Shown here piece by piece: positions 36,101 to 63,400 of a DNA stretch of 64,000 bases (the stretch's first letter is position 1; each line of letters opens with the position of its first letter). Position numbers and translations under genes: made by a program. The DNA is from Adineta ricciae (Eukaryota > Rotifera > Eurotatoria > Adinetida > Adinetidae), in NCBI GenBank assembly GCA_905250025.1, contig CAJNOJ010000120.1, positions 186,001-250,000 on the forward strand, read 5' to 3'. The notes beneath the pieces were generated by a model that ran no database searches, was not told the origin of the DNA, and worked only from the letters and a program-made list of their open reading frames with translations.

Positions 36101-37201
36101 TTGGATTATGTCACATCATACTAATATATTCGGAAGATTAATTGAAATTAACAGTGTGACTTCGTGACTTCGACAGAAATTATTCATAATTGATAGGTTT
36201 TTTCAAGAATTACAGAGAATTCTGGTATCTATCTAACAATTGACTAGAAATAATGATGTTCACAGTCAAAAAAAAAATCCAAAGAATAGATTAAAATGAC
36301 GCTTGCGAAGGGCGTCACGGCCTTGGATTCAACTAATCATAAAAACATCATCAATGCAATACATACAGCATTGTTCTCTGTTCAGCCAGAATGCATTGAG
36401 ACATATTCCATGTTTTAAATGTGATATCCAATTTGTTCCTATGTCAATAACTCCAGCAATGACACCCGCACTTAGACCAACAAGCAATACACATAACCAA
36501 CCAGACCATGCGTCGTGATACATTAAGAGTTTGTTTATAAGAGAATTGTGTGTTTTAGCACGTAGTAAACGATGCCGAAAACGATCACGCATGAGATCTT
36601 TAAGCCAATCAATTGTTTGAAAATCATCATAATGTGTGTTAACTAAATCTACATTCATAACACCGTCTAATGATTTATCTTGAATTATTTTATCATTGAT
36701 TTCATACAATCAACTTACTGTTCAGTTTGTCGTTATTGGAATTGCGAAAATCAATATCGATCATGTCATCATCTGTTCCATGGTGGGTCGTATTCGAGGA
36801 TGCCGTTGTTGTTGGCTCGGCAAATGGGTTCGTGGGAAGGAATGATTGTTCATCTGTAACGAACATGTTTATAATCAAGAGAAGAGAAAGCTATCTAAAA
36901 ATATCGAGCAATGCGCTTTTCTTTCCGATGCTAACATGAATTTGACGTGCGAATAGTGATCAAATGATAGAAAAACAAATAGCCGGCCTTTTCCTATGAA
37001 CATCTTCTCTTTACCTGCTGTTTCAGAACCTAGGAAAAGAAAAAGTACAACAATACAAAAGATGATCTCTCAATGTCGTACGAAACGTGAACTAGTTCTT
37101 CATATGGAAGAAAAACAAGCACACTTACTGGACGTTGTCCGTACTGTATTGTATTCTTTGTTCATGTCGAAATGGACCAAAAGACGTTTCTTTTCGTTCA
37201 T
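33181..37201 (-). CDS. ClC-3/4/5-type endosomal 2Cl-/H+ exchanger
   Basis: This is an intracellular chloride/proton antiporter that supports endosome and lysosome acidification. The start ATG at 37201 ([12 protein letters not shown]) is chosen because it gives one frame through a 15-nt microexon (37015-37029) into [11 protein letters not shown]. Key motifs: [20 protein letters not shown] (selectivity region), [15 protein letters not shown] with the gating glutamate, [20 protein letters not shown] with the proton glutamate, [19 protein letters not shown], and [13 protein letters not shown] followed by IVPLMAAAM. Two CBS domains follow ([38 protein letters not shown]). Both coupling glutamates argue for an exchanger, not a channel. 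The stop is at 33181-33183. The intron at about 36000-36330 is long for this locus. An upstream exon with a short, out-of-frame ATG seems to be 5' UTR. Confidence 0.94.
37015..37029 (-). other. 15-nt coding microexon of the ClC gene
   Basis: This is five codons' worth of sequence between CCTAG and GTAAAG splice sites, phase 1 on both sides. Including it keeps the frame, adding residues around SSETAD before [10 protein letters not shown]; skipping it also keeps frame, so it could be an alternative cassette. Confidence 0.6.
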
Positions 37202-38508
37202 AACATCTACATAGAAATAATTAGATGAATATTTACGTCACTCGAAAGAATTCTTACTTTGGAGACCATTTTGTCTCTATTCGTCTTCTACAGACGATGG
37301 AATCGATTTTTCTTTCAAATTGAGCAAAGTATGACGAGGGAGAAGACAGAAAGCGCAACTGAATTTTATTAGATATTGCTGTTTACGTTGAACACTGTTG
37401 TGTAAAAACTCGTGAGCAAAACTCAAAATCTCGAATAAATGATGAAAGAACATTAGAGAAAGAACGAAAAAGGGCATTAATCATTGCTCAAGATTTTCTG
37501 ATTGGTCGACGAGACCAATTAGTAATTTCGATATTTCAACAATTAGAAAAATGTCTTAGTTTTATAAACTTGTGTACAGATATTTTCGAGAAAAATACAA
37601 AATGCATCTTTTTTTAGGCAAAGATTCGAGTGACATCTATAGACTGGCGTTTGCTCAAATAATTTGACATTCAAATCAAATACAGTAATGTTTACATACC
37701 TATTTTCAGTGATATTAATGTGATAATCACGAGTAGGGTAGATAATTGAGTTGAGAACGGTAGATACGGTAAATTTCAGTAATCTAAATTAGAGAAAGAC
37801 GCAGCTTCGTTGTGTGTGAGACTTACTGATGATGCATATAGCGAGGAACTGATTTCATCAAGAGTTAGCCTGATTTTCTAATCCTTTGTGTTTTCACATT
37901 CATTGTGAGAAGAAAATCAGAGTGAATGCCGCACTAAATGCAAATCACCAACGATGACACGATTTCTTCCGCTATTCTTTCTCTCCCTCTTTGTCAAGCT
38001 TTCAGATAATTTCCATGTGATTATTTGACTTTATACAAAGAATATGAAGATGCAAAGCAAGTGCCAGAATCAGCATTGACAATTAAGCAAACAAATGCTC
38101 GTCTCATATTTTCCCCACACTCATCAATGGAACTGTCAAAATGAAGATAGATCTTATTGACTGGAACAACTATTGAACTACAACTCGATTTTGTTTGCCA
38201 CATCATTTATGAAACTTAGAGAAAGAAAAAACGGATTGTGTGTCTGATGGCAAATTAAATTGATATCGCCATTTGCTGTCCTATTTCAGTAGTTCGGTTT
38301 TCTGATTTTGAAACTAAACGGAAATCGAATGGTTTCCTAATTGTGTGGCTAAGAGACGACAAAAGAAGAAGTTAAAGCGTCTGGTTATTCTCGTATAGAT
38401 TTATATAAAGAACAATAGGCAAAAAAAAGAAAAAGAAGGTACTTTTCTTTTCCAATATCTCACATAAATTATTCAGTGATTATAATAGTTCATGCTTCGT
38501 CATATTGA
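37202..38508. other. Intergenic region upstream of ClC, 3' flank of SLC22
   Basis: 1.3 kb, AT-rich, with no recognisable gene. A likely non-coding first exon of ClC ends at about 37261 (before GTAAGAATTC on the minus strand). The rest shows only short chance frames. Confidence 0.5.
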
Positions 38509-40299
38509 TTAGGTGTTTGATGACGCCTTCTTCGTTTTCTTCGAAGTATAATCTAGAGTGTCAGCTAATGGCACATTCCGTGTTTCGGGTAATAAGAATG
38601 TCAAGAGCACACAGAGAAAAGTTAAGAAAGCATAGAGATAATACGTATAAGTTTCTAGTAAATGATTGTGACGAATCTTCGCGTCGATCATAGGTGCAAT
38701 TGTTGACCCAAATCGGCTGAGTAAAATAAAAAAGCCCATACCAGTGCCACGGATTGAAGTAGGAAATAATTCTGGTACGAATATATACGTGACACAAACT
38801 GCAGCACTAATCGCAAATTTTCCTAGTTGAGCAATAATAACAATAACATAACGATCTTGGCGGATAGTTAACGGTGCAATAGATAAATAAAGAGCTGTAA
38901 ATAAAAGAAAAAGTATAAATACGGGTTTTCGACCGAAGTATATCATGAAAAGACTTGGTATGATGTAACCGACAGCTTCGGCAACTGCACCGATAATAAT
39001 ATTTATGTAAGGACTGATTTCTTCCATAGCTCCGAGATTATAAGAAATTTTCATATAGAGAAGCAACGTGATAAAACCAATATAACCAGTTATGAATAAT
39101 TTACTCATTGTTGGTATATGTGTTAGAAATCGGTGTGCTCGAGCGGTAAATGATAATTTCGATGTCCTATTTTTATTGATCTCCCTCTGCTTTCGATGGT
39201 TATCCACGACATATCGATAAATTGGAAACCATCTCGATTCCGGTCGTCGGTTACATCGTGCCATTTGTCGTAAGAGTTTTTCCAATTCAACATAACGATG
39301 TTTCGTTAATAACCAACGTGGTGATTCAGGTACATAGTATAAGTAAGGTACAAGTGCAAGCACATATACCGTTATAACCCATTTCAATCGGAGCCAATCT
39401 CGACAAACATAAGCCATACCAGTGATAACGATTTCACCAACGGCAAACGCCACTAATGCTAAGTTTCCGACAAATGTCGCGTACACAGACGTCGTTATTT
39501 CCATCAAGAGAAGAAACGAAACCATAAATGTATCGATACCCGATATCAATTGGTTAATGAGAAGTAGTCCAAATCTAAATGAAAATATTCATATGACAGA
39601 CTGTCAGTCAACGTCGGATTAATTTCTCTAATCTTTTGAATTTTTCTGAGCACTAAAGCTCTCGAGGCTTTTCTTACTTTTGATTTATGGACATTGGTAC
39701 GAATTGTAAGCATGCTTGTGTAATCAACGAGGTTATTAAGAGCAGAGCAGTTATTAAATGAATCGATCGACGACGTCCAATCGTATCTATGATATGTCCA
39801 GTGAAGAAGATTAACATTGCACCTATTTGCAACATAGTTGCAAGAAGTGAACGATGAATACTGCGTTCACAAATAAAATTTGCTTCACTAGTAAATGTTT
39901 CGCCGAAGACACTTCGATCATATTTCCAAATCCTACATGGACGAGATTCGATTGTTCGATTCCACTTATCCGTTATATTATAGGAGCATTGTGAGGGAGA
40001 TATTTCTATATGTAAACTTTGATGTGTTGTGTTTGGTACTTGACATGTATAGGGATTTTCTGCTGCGCCAAAGACATAGTAAAAATTCAAAATTCCAGAC
40101 GCAATTGGAAAAAGACTTAAAAAGAAGAAATGGATGAATTGATATCGATGAAATGATCCACATTCATGTATCACATGTTCAAGAGATAAATTTTCTATAG
40201 CGTTTTCTTCATCGGACGACAAAGGTTCTCTTTCCTAACGAAATCAAATTAACAATCAAAATCAAACTTGCGATCACATCTTCTTACTTCGATTTGCAT
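38509..40299 (-). CDS. SLC22-family organic ion transporter (MFS)
   Basis: This is a 12-helix facilitator of the organic cation/anion/carnitine transporter family at the plasma membrane. Three exons: a 4-codon first coding exon (40288-40299, MQIE), a second carrying TM1-3, and a third with most of the protein; about 545 residues, the family norm. The large loop after TM1 has the expected cysteines and N-glycosylation sites (NTT, NIT, NRT). TM2-3 includes GHIIDTIGRRRSI. PESPRWL is the SLC22 hallmark before the intracellular loop. YFGRKPVFI and PTSIRGTGMGF are repeat-MFS motifs, and LLPETRNVPLADTL ends the core. The stop is at 38509-38511. Cation versus anion preference is not readable. It shares a compact 297-bp spacer with the end of the dynein gene. 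Confidence 0.9.
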
Positions 40300-40595
40300 T
40301 ATTGTTAGTGAATCTTGTTTTAGTCAAATGTTTATTTTATTTTATCAATCTAATCCTTTGGTTTTTTCTTTATCGAGATATTGGAAACTGAATCCAATCA
40401 TAAAATTATTCTTATCTTTGAAATTGAGTTACTTTAGTTGTTTATTATCATATTTTCGAATGAAGAGAATAAAAAATATATTCAGTAGTGATCACTATAG
40501 AATGTTACTGACGTGTATACAAAAGAGACAAAAACAAAGAATCAGAGTCAATCATTCGACTTTAAAATAATGGAAAAATGTTATTCATATCCTAT

Positions 40596-55932
<15,337 letters not shown>

Positions 55933-56907
55933 TGCTTACTTTATTATGTGTAAGTGTAAAAGAATAAAGAATATTCAAGTATACACGAAATCATTCTGGC
56001 ATTTGGAACATTTGTTGTCATAGTATCACCCTCAAATTCAAGTTTAATCAACAAAAGCGACATCTGACAAGATGGCTATTTCGAGAGAAGTTCTACAAAG
56101 AATTTTCAAAACAAACGATGACCGATGAAACCATCAATACACATGAAAGATGGGTTCATTTGAATACTTATTAATAATTAAGCAGATATTTACTTATTCG
56201 CTTTGTTCACCTATTTAGAGAACATAGTTTCAACACAATTCAAACTTTTAATCTATGAATCACTATGAATTCCATTTTGTATTTCAAACAGTTTTTAAAT
56301 TATTAAACAAGAATGCAACATATTTCCATTATAATCTCAACTACAGAATATTAAATTAACATTTTCGCTCTGAAATCAACTGTATTTGTTTTAGTTCATA
56401 ATTGCACAACTTGTTCGTTAGTTATTCTCGATTGATGAAAAATACAGATCAAGAATCGAACTATTAGCATTGTAAGAGAAGATGACGTTGACAATAACCT
56501 CCTTAACTGTATGAGTCTTATTTGTATGTGGCGTCCTCTCTTTTCACCTTACACATTGTTAATAGTAACTATATTATATCATTTTCAACCATGGCAGTAC
56601 TCGGTAACCTTGATGACACAACTGATAACAAATAGTTGTTGAAAACTCTGAAAAAAGTTCGGGATGTAGTGAAACGCGTGTAGTCTAGATAATCTCACAT
56701 GTCATTAGAAATCTAATCAATATTTATCAATCGTATTATGATAAACATTTACCCATTTGATTTTCATTCTCTAATATATTTACACGAATGCCACAACGAA
56801 GTGCAAGAATAAAATAAAGATTAATCGCTACAACAAAAAGAAAATCGATTAGCACAGTGCTTAGACACACATGCGAAAGTAGTCATTTATGTGCAAAAGA
56901 AACCGAT
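55933..56907. other. Promoter region of the dynein gene, 3' flank of the 140-aa gene
   Basis: 975 AT-rich bases with only chance frames. The first part should carry the DNAH6 promoter. I could not confidently identify an RFX X-box (a cilium-gene motif) by eye. Confidence 0.5.
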
Positions 56908-57330
56908 TTATATAGTTGCTGATTCCTTATCCCGTGCACTTTGAACGATTTCAGAAATGTCATGCGGATTGATTTCAACCAAGACTTCAATATGTTCGGC
57001 ATCTGTGAGAATAGCTACATAGGTTTTTCCTTCTTTAGGCTCCTTGACTTCATCATCTTCAGCAGCTTGTTGAATTTGTTCTTCGGTTTCGTCTTCAATC
57101 TTGAATTTCAAACCCTTTGGAGCTTGTCGATAATGAAACACGGTCCCATCCGCTGTACGATCCAAATGTCCACGGACGGCTTTGATATTTTCAAATGTCA
57201 ATTCATAAACATTTTGTTTTTTCTCGTGACCATCAGCTGGACTTGCTTGCACATCGAAGAGAACAGCAATGAATGCTAATTCTGCTTTCGATAAATGTTG
57301 AACAGCGTGTTCCTTGCCTTCCGAAACCAT
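56908..57330 (-). CDS. Unknown acidic protein (140 aa), single exon
   Basis: ATG at 57330 to a stop at 56908. Composition is strongly protein-like: an N-terminal helical part (VQHLSKAELAFIAVLFDVQA), a mixed beta-like middle (YELTFENIKAVRGHLDRTAD, GTVFHYRQAPKGLKF), an acidic Glu-rich hinge, then YVAILTDAEHIEVLVEINPH and a charged tail. There is no signal peptide, membrane span or cysteine. I recognise no family. The two regular halves around the acidic hinge suggest a small folded domain with a flexible loop. It lies between the 5' end of the dynein gene and the DUF885 gene, all on the minus strand, with 336 bases upstream. Confidence 0.6.
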   Translation of the reverse strand: MVSEGKEHAVQHLSKAELAFIAVLFDVQASPADGHEKKQNVYELTFENIKAVRGHLDRTADGTVFHYRQAPKGLKFKIEDETEEQIQQAAEDDEVKEPKEGKTYVAILTDAEHIEVLVEINPHDISEIVQSARDKESATI

Positions 57331-57666
57331 GATTATGTCTGTTACTTTTCACGAGATATGCAGGCGAAATAAAATGGAAGAGAACAATCTCTCCTTGGGT
57401 GCTGATTGTTTGCTTTGCTTTTTAAGAGAGAGAGAAAAAGAACGAAGAAGAATGTAAAGCATAAGAGGATAAAGAAGAAAAGAAGTTTCACTTGAAAATA
57501 TTTCTAAAAGCAAATCGAAAGCGAACAAGTAGTTTTGAGAGAATTAAGTAGACTACATTCTGCTTTTGAACACAGACATGCACGATCAAGATTGGGCTAT
57601 TTCAGTGAAAAGTTTGAGATAAAATCTTTATTAAAAATTGTTATGAAAGAGCTAAGCTAATGTCTA
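57331..57666. other. Intergenic, promoter of the 140-aa gene
   Basis: Purine-rich on the plus strand at about 57425-57480 (GAGAGAGAAAAAG, GAAGAAG), that is pyrimidine-rich upstream of the minus-strand gene. Nothing else recognised. Confidence 0.5.
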
Positions 57667-60094
57667 TCACAGATTTGATTTCTTTTTTGTAATATAATCA
57701 TCGACGATTGTTTCTAATATGTTCAATGGCAATGAACCACTTAATAACACCGCTAGAAATCCAAAGAGACAACAATAAGATCCTCCGATAAAGTGCTTCT
57801 TACCATCGTGAAAATCTTTTAAATCAAATTTATCACCCAACACTGATCTCGCTTTATCACGTAATGAGAGAATTGTTTGACAACCAATCATATATGCACA
57901 AGCTTGACCAGGCATGACGAAATATCGTTCGATTTCAGTAACTACTTCTTCTCGATTCAAACATGTGTTTTTAACCTAGATGTCAACTTCATAGTATAGA
58001 AATCGTGTCTATTTGAAATCAATCTAATTACCATATATTCAATCGCTTCCTCTCGAGACCATCGTTTCGTATGAATACCAGTATCCACGACCAAACTTAG
58101 AGAAAAATCGAGATGTTCATAGAAAATGTTCTGTTTAGGAATCATACCGGCACGATCGTAGGAGTTTATGATCAAGATATCCAAGATAACTGTGCCATGA
58201 TCTATGAAAACCTTGTTCAGCTGCCAATTGTTCAGTATACAAAGCCCATCCTTCAATATACGCAGTAAACGGAATCAGCCGACGAAAGAATGGTAAATGT
58301 TTTAGCGACTGTGCTATACTTAACTAAAACGAAAAACTTTCAACGAAATGATAATCTCATCGTTAATCCTACTTGAAAATGATGACCTGGCACAGCTTCA
58401 TGATAAGCTAATGTACCCATTTTAAACTTGACAACTTCATCGATATTACGAAGATTGGCAAAGAATGTTCCGGGAGTTTTTCCGTCAAGTGCAGCTGGGA
58501 AATAATAAGCTAATGGTGAAGTTGCTTCTTTGAATTGTGGCACACGTTCAATAACACACTTTGTCGTAGGTCGACATGCAGATGAGAAATATTTATGCAT
58601 TTCATTGTCAATATCCTCAATAAGTCGACCGTAATCTTCGAGTATCTTCGTTCGACTTTCGTCAATATTTTCATATTTCTGATCGACATTTTCTTCCAGT
58701 TGTTTGATACTTGTTCGAAAATCTTGCCAAGTTGGAATTTGTTTTTCTTTCAAAATTCTATCCAAAAACGCGTGATCTTCGCAAACAAATTCGACCTTTC
58801 TTACTTTTGCATCTCGTTCTGAGTATTCTTCACATGTTCCTTTCCGAGTTCATGAATTTCCTCGGCCGTCATGTTCGTTGTTGTGTGATATTGTAAACAT
58901 AACTTATAATATTCATCACCATCGGGTAATTTCCAAACGCCATGATCAGTTTTCGCATTGGAGAGATCTTCGTGAAGAACGTTTAGCAAACGATCATAAG
59001 CGGGAATGACATAGCTTTTCAGAATATTCAGTAAACGATTGAGCAATTCGGTTTGTTTCTCTTTCTAGAAGGGAATTTTTGTCCTGAAAGGAATTCACGA
59101 ACATTCAATGTCTTACCGAACATAGTTTGTCATTGAGTTTATCGATAAAAACGGTGACCAATGGACTAAAGAAAGAAAAAATATTCGACGCCTACGCTCT
59201 TTTTTCTACCTTTGATTTGGTTCGTTTTTCAATTGCTGTTGAAATGTCTCGAGTTCTGTAATAACTCTTTGAAGGACAAATCGAGGTGTTTCAACATTTC
59301 GATGACGTCGTTCGATCTGTTGCTCGATAAGTTGGTCAAATGCTTTCGATATTCGTTGGACCTGCAGAAAAAAAACTAAATGAATGGACAGCATATTTAT
59401 CATGAAAGAGGATCTACTCGAATGAGATACGCTTCGGCGTCATTAACATTCAATATTCGATGAAATTTCGTGATGAATGAGATAATTTCTGATTGTGCGC
59501 CCATCATTTGATTGATTAAATAACTGTGATAACTAAATCTCTCACTGTGTTCCTGTTTGATATGTAAATTCATGAAATACTCCATTACATCATAGGATTG
59601 TCTGTCAATCGAAGACATTGGAGTATTTTGAAATGATTGTAAATAACGAATGTGCGTGTGAAATTTCTTTTTCTCATATTCTTTGTATGATATTGAATAA
59701 TCATGTAGTTGAGTATTGAATAAATCTAGACCACTACAAGTAAATCCAAGTTAAACATCAATCTCGAAATCGTCCGAACAATTTACATACAATGGCCGAA
59801 ATTGAGACAAAAGATCCGGTTTTTCCAATAGAAATTCGAAGAAGAATCTGATCAAAATATGGTTTAATCCAATATTCATACAAAAACACTTGCTGCTTAC
59901 CTTGCGTAGAGTATCTTCAAATTAATTGGACAAAAATAGGTATTCTTTATGACGAATGTTGACCAAACAAGAGCAAATACAGTCGCAAGATAAAAGTTAA
60001 ATAAGACGAAAAAGACTGCTGATAAAGCGCATGTGAAACATATTAGTGTTAATTTTAGCTGCTTCCAGTACCAAGACTTTGGAATTGGTGACAT
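57667..60094 (-). CDS. Membrane-anchored DUF885-family protein (putative metallopeptidase-like)
   Basis: ATG at 60094, TGA at 57667-57669, multi-exon, about 600-650 residues. Residues about 13-45 form one or two hydrophobic segments (LTLICFTCALSAVFFVLFNF), a signal anchor. The DUF885 domain (Pfam PF05960) follows. Its hallmark reads MGTLAYHEAVPGHHFQ, a HE..PGHH metal-site-like motif, and downstream come WALYTEQLAAEQGF, LVVDTGIHTKRWSREEAIEY, PGQACAYMIGCQTILSLRDK, and KFDLKDFHD joined across a short intron to AVLLSGSLPLNILE. The family is abundant in bacteria and patchy in animals. Peptidase activity is suspected from the motif but little proven, so the reaction is left open. All family blocks are present in order, so the gene looks intact. 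Confidence 0.85.
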
Positions 60095-60402
60095 GGAATT
60101 CGTACGGTTTTATCTCTGTTTGTGTGTTTAAGACAAGATATGAAAAACAACTGTTTGGTTGATGACTAATGACAATAATACATTATCAAATGAAAATAAA
60201 GGTAAAGAGGGCGTCGGTAAACAGATCATACAAGAAATTCAATACTTTTACACGTTTTATCTAATCTTTTCTGTTTTTCAACTTAGAAGAACACATTACT
60301 CACTGATAGTCGTTGAAATCAACAAATAAAAGAGGATACAATTTTAAGACAAATTACAGTTCATTTGCCAAACTGAATCATCAAGCGAGCGCAGATTGTC
60401 AA
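60095..60402. promoter_or_regulatory. Probable divergent promoter region (DUF885 / ABCA)
   Basis: Only about 308 bases separate the two divergently oriented start codons, so both promoters and 5' UTRs must lie within or overlap here unless non-coding exons sit farther away. An in-frame extension of the ABCA frame back to 60313 starts with TTG and is not used as the start. No clear TATA box. Confidence 0.45.
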
Positions 60403-63400
60403 ATGGCACAAAGTGACACTCTACGGCAACCGTTAATCAAAACCGAATACGAACCGATTAGTTCGACAAAGAAACTCAATCTATTGCTGAAACGCTCAGT
60501 TCGATATTCATATCGTCAGCGATGTTGTAATTGTCTTCCAACAATTCTATGCGAACTTCTATTTCCACTGATTATTATCATCATATTGTTCTTGCTGCGC
60601 TACGGAGTTAACAAATTAAATGATGCAACAACAAGTAGCGAGGGAGGCTTGCCAGGAACGAGAAATCGTTATCCATGTTCGCAAAATCTATCAATGCCAC
60701 CGATTTCATCCAAGGATCTTTTTCTGAATTGTTTTAAATTTCCACCAGGTTATGGAGGTCGAAGTTGGGATTCGGGTCATACATCAGTTATATCAAATGA
60801 GACAAGTATTGTGTTCGAACCAGATAGGTCCGATATTCAAGAATTCGTTCAACATGCTCGAACGAGACTTGCCAGCATGAATTGTGAACAGCGAACGACA
60901 GTTTGGTAACGAATCCAACCGAATGTGTGAGCGATCCTAACTATTTTGCATATTTTAAGGAGTAAAAATCGAGATGATACTGAAGATAATCTACTTTTAC
61001 AAAACACAACAGTAAATACAGTCATCATCGATTTGACTGCAACGTCGGATTTGAAGAAAGATCGAAAAATTGCCTGTAAATATTAACAAACGAACTTCTT
61101 TAAATCTTCTTTTTATCACCATCTTTCTTATGGTTAGATAATATTATCGTTCGAACTCCAAATACTATTTTACAGAACATGCCTATCGATACATCATTTT
61201 TAGCCTTTAAAAATCCAGGTATGCAAACACCTGTTATTTGTCTGGTAACATTAACTCGTTTTCGAATCGTATAGGCTATATTTCTGATCGATCAAATACA
61301 ACGGATTTGGGGGGTAATCATGGATCTGAATTACCACACTTTACAGATGTGAAGATTTTCGTTGATTCGCTATTGATGGAATATCAAACCAGTCGGCCGA
61401 TTCAATATGAATTAGAACGTAATCTGATGACATGTACGCCTTATCGCACGGATTTTCTCTATAGTAAGATAAAACCTTGTTATGCTTACGGCTGATTTAT
61501 CGAATTGGGTCTGTAGCTTCGGAGGCAAGTTTTCTCGGCACACTTTTATCTTTACTTGATGGAATTTTTCTTATCCCGTAAGTGAAATCATCATTTGAGG
61601 AAGGTTTAATTTCATGATTCGAATCCGTCTAGGTATTTAATTCTTCTGACCAGTTTAATCCGGGAAAAAAATGCTAAGGTAAAAGAAATCCTTAAGGTTC
61701 TTGGTATCGAACCTATTCTCAATAACATTGCACAAGCAATTCGGTAAAGCCTGAATTTCTCCCAAAAAACCTCTACTAACTATTACTTTTAGAACCATGA
61801 TTATCCTCGTTGTTTTTGTTCTGATCATATGCATTGCATGCAAAACAAAATTTAACGGTGAAGCGTATTTTAATACAGTCAATTTTGGTACACTCTTCTT
61901 TGGTTTTTTCATCTACGGTTTCCAATTAATTGCTTTTTGTATTATGAACTCACAAATGTTTAGTTCAAACATTCGTGCTGTCGTCTTTACACTTCTGCTT
62001 TGTTTTGTTGCCAATTATGTTTATACTTGGATATTAGCATGGCCTGCTGGAATACAATATGTTCTGATATTACTATGCCCATTCTTTGGTGTGCGCTCGC
62101 TCTTTCAGGTATGTATTTAAGACTTATTTTTTGTTCAGATTTTTGATTGGATCGTGTTCTATTTAGCAAGCAGTGCTGTATGATTTAGCTAGAAAAGATG
62201 TAGCGATATTTCAAACGATCTATCGTCATGTACCGGTGTATTTTTCAACACTAGTAGTAATGATCGTTAGTTCACTGCTCTATTGGGCACTGTCATGGTA
62301 TTTCGAAAAAGTCTTTCCTGGTAAAGTCATTCAAGAATTTGTTATATACTATATTTTGTTTGTACATTTTAGGTGAATATGGTATTCCACAAGAATGGAA
62401 TTTTCTATTCAAACGAGAATATTGGCGTAGACCACCGGTGAAAAATCAGATTTATTCTTATGATAATCATGCAGCAACATTATCCACACAAAATCTATCA
62501 TTGCCACGAAGTAATTCAATCGGTACACCCGTTGTTCATGTTGATCATCTCGTGAAAAAATTTGGACCTGACAAAATCGCTGTCAATGATGTTTCATTTG
62601 ATCTCTATGAAAATCAAATCACTTCATTACTCGGACCCAACGGTTCAGGAAAAACTACTATCTTCAATTGTCTCATCGGAATCTACAAACAAACATCAGG
62701 CACAATCTCCATGGCCAATCCCAATGGATCCGACTACGACACCACATCCAACATTGATATGCTGAGAAAATCGATCGGATATTGTCCACAACATGACATT
62801 CTCTTCGATCTATTGACCATCGAAGAACAATTACAATTCTATGCATCGGCTAGAGGATTCGGCAAATACAAACAACAAATATCGGACGAAATGCTTCGAC
62901 TGGTTAATCTTGAGAATTCGAAAGATATGTTTTGCAATGCCTTGTCAGGTGGAATGAAAAGACGTCTCTCATTAGCATGTGCTTTCGTTGGCGACACAAG
63001 AATTATCTTACTTGATGAAGTAATCATTTACTTTATCTTTCTTCTGATACTCAGAAACAATTCGTATCGCTTTGTTTCAGCCATCGAGTGGACTTGATCC
63101 AACAAATCGTCGTTTACTATGGGATTGGTTACGCACAATGAAAGAAGGAAAAACTCTGTTATTGACAACACATTTCATGGAAGAAAGTGATGCTCTCTCC
63201 GATCGAATCATGATCATTACAAATGGAATCATCAAAGCAGATGGAACATCAGCCAAACTCAAGGAAGAATATGGATCAGGTAAAACTATAAAGCTGATCA
63301 TGATAAATTCTTTCGTATTCTTTTGCAATTGCAGGTTATAAATTAGTTGTCAATCGACAATCCAATCAGAATGCAAATGCAATTGCTGATGAATTACATA

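Noticed and set aside
57740-57810. Odd hydrophobic insertion (GGSYCCLFGFLAV) in the DUF885 C-terminus
   Set aside because: It is an unspliced intron with good GTAAGA and TTTCTAG ends; removing it gives FHD-AVLLSGSLPL, matching the family.
58130-58200. Stop in the DUF885 frame near the WALYTEQ block
   Set aside because: Splicing from CG/GTATGATT to TCTAAG/T joins LLRSC to RLVVDTGIH in frame, as expected for the family.
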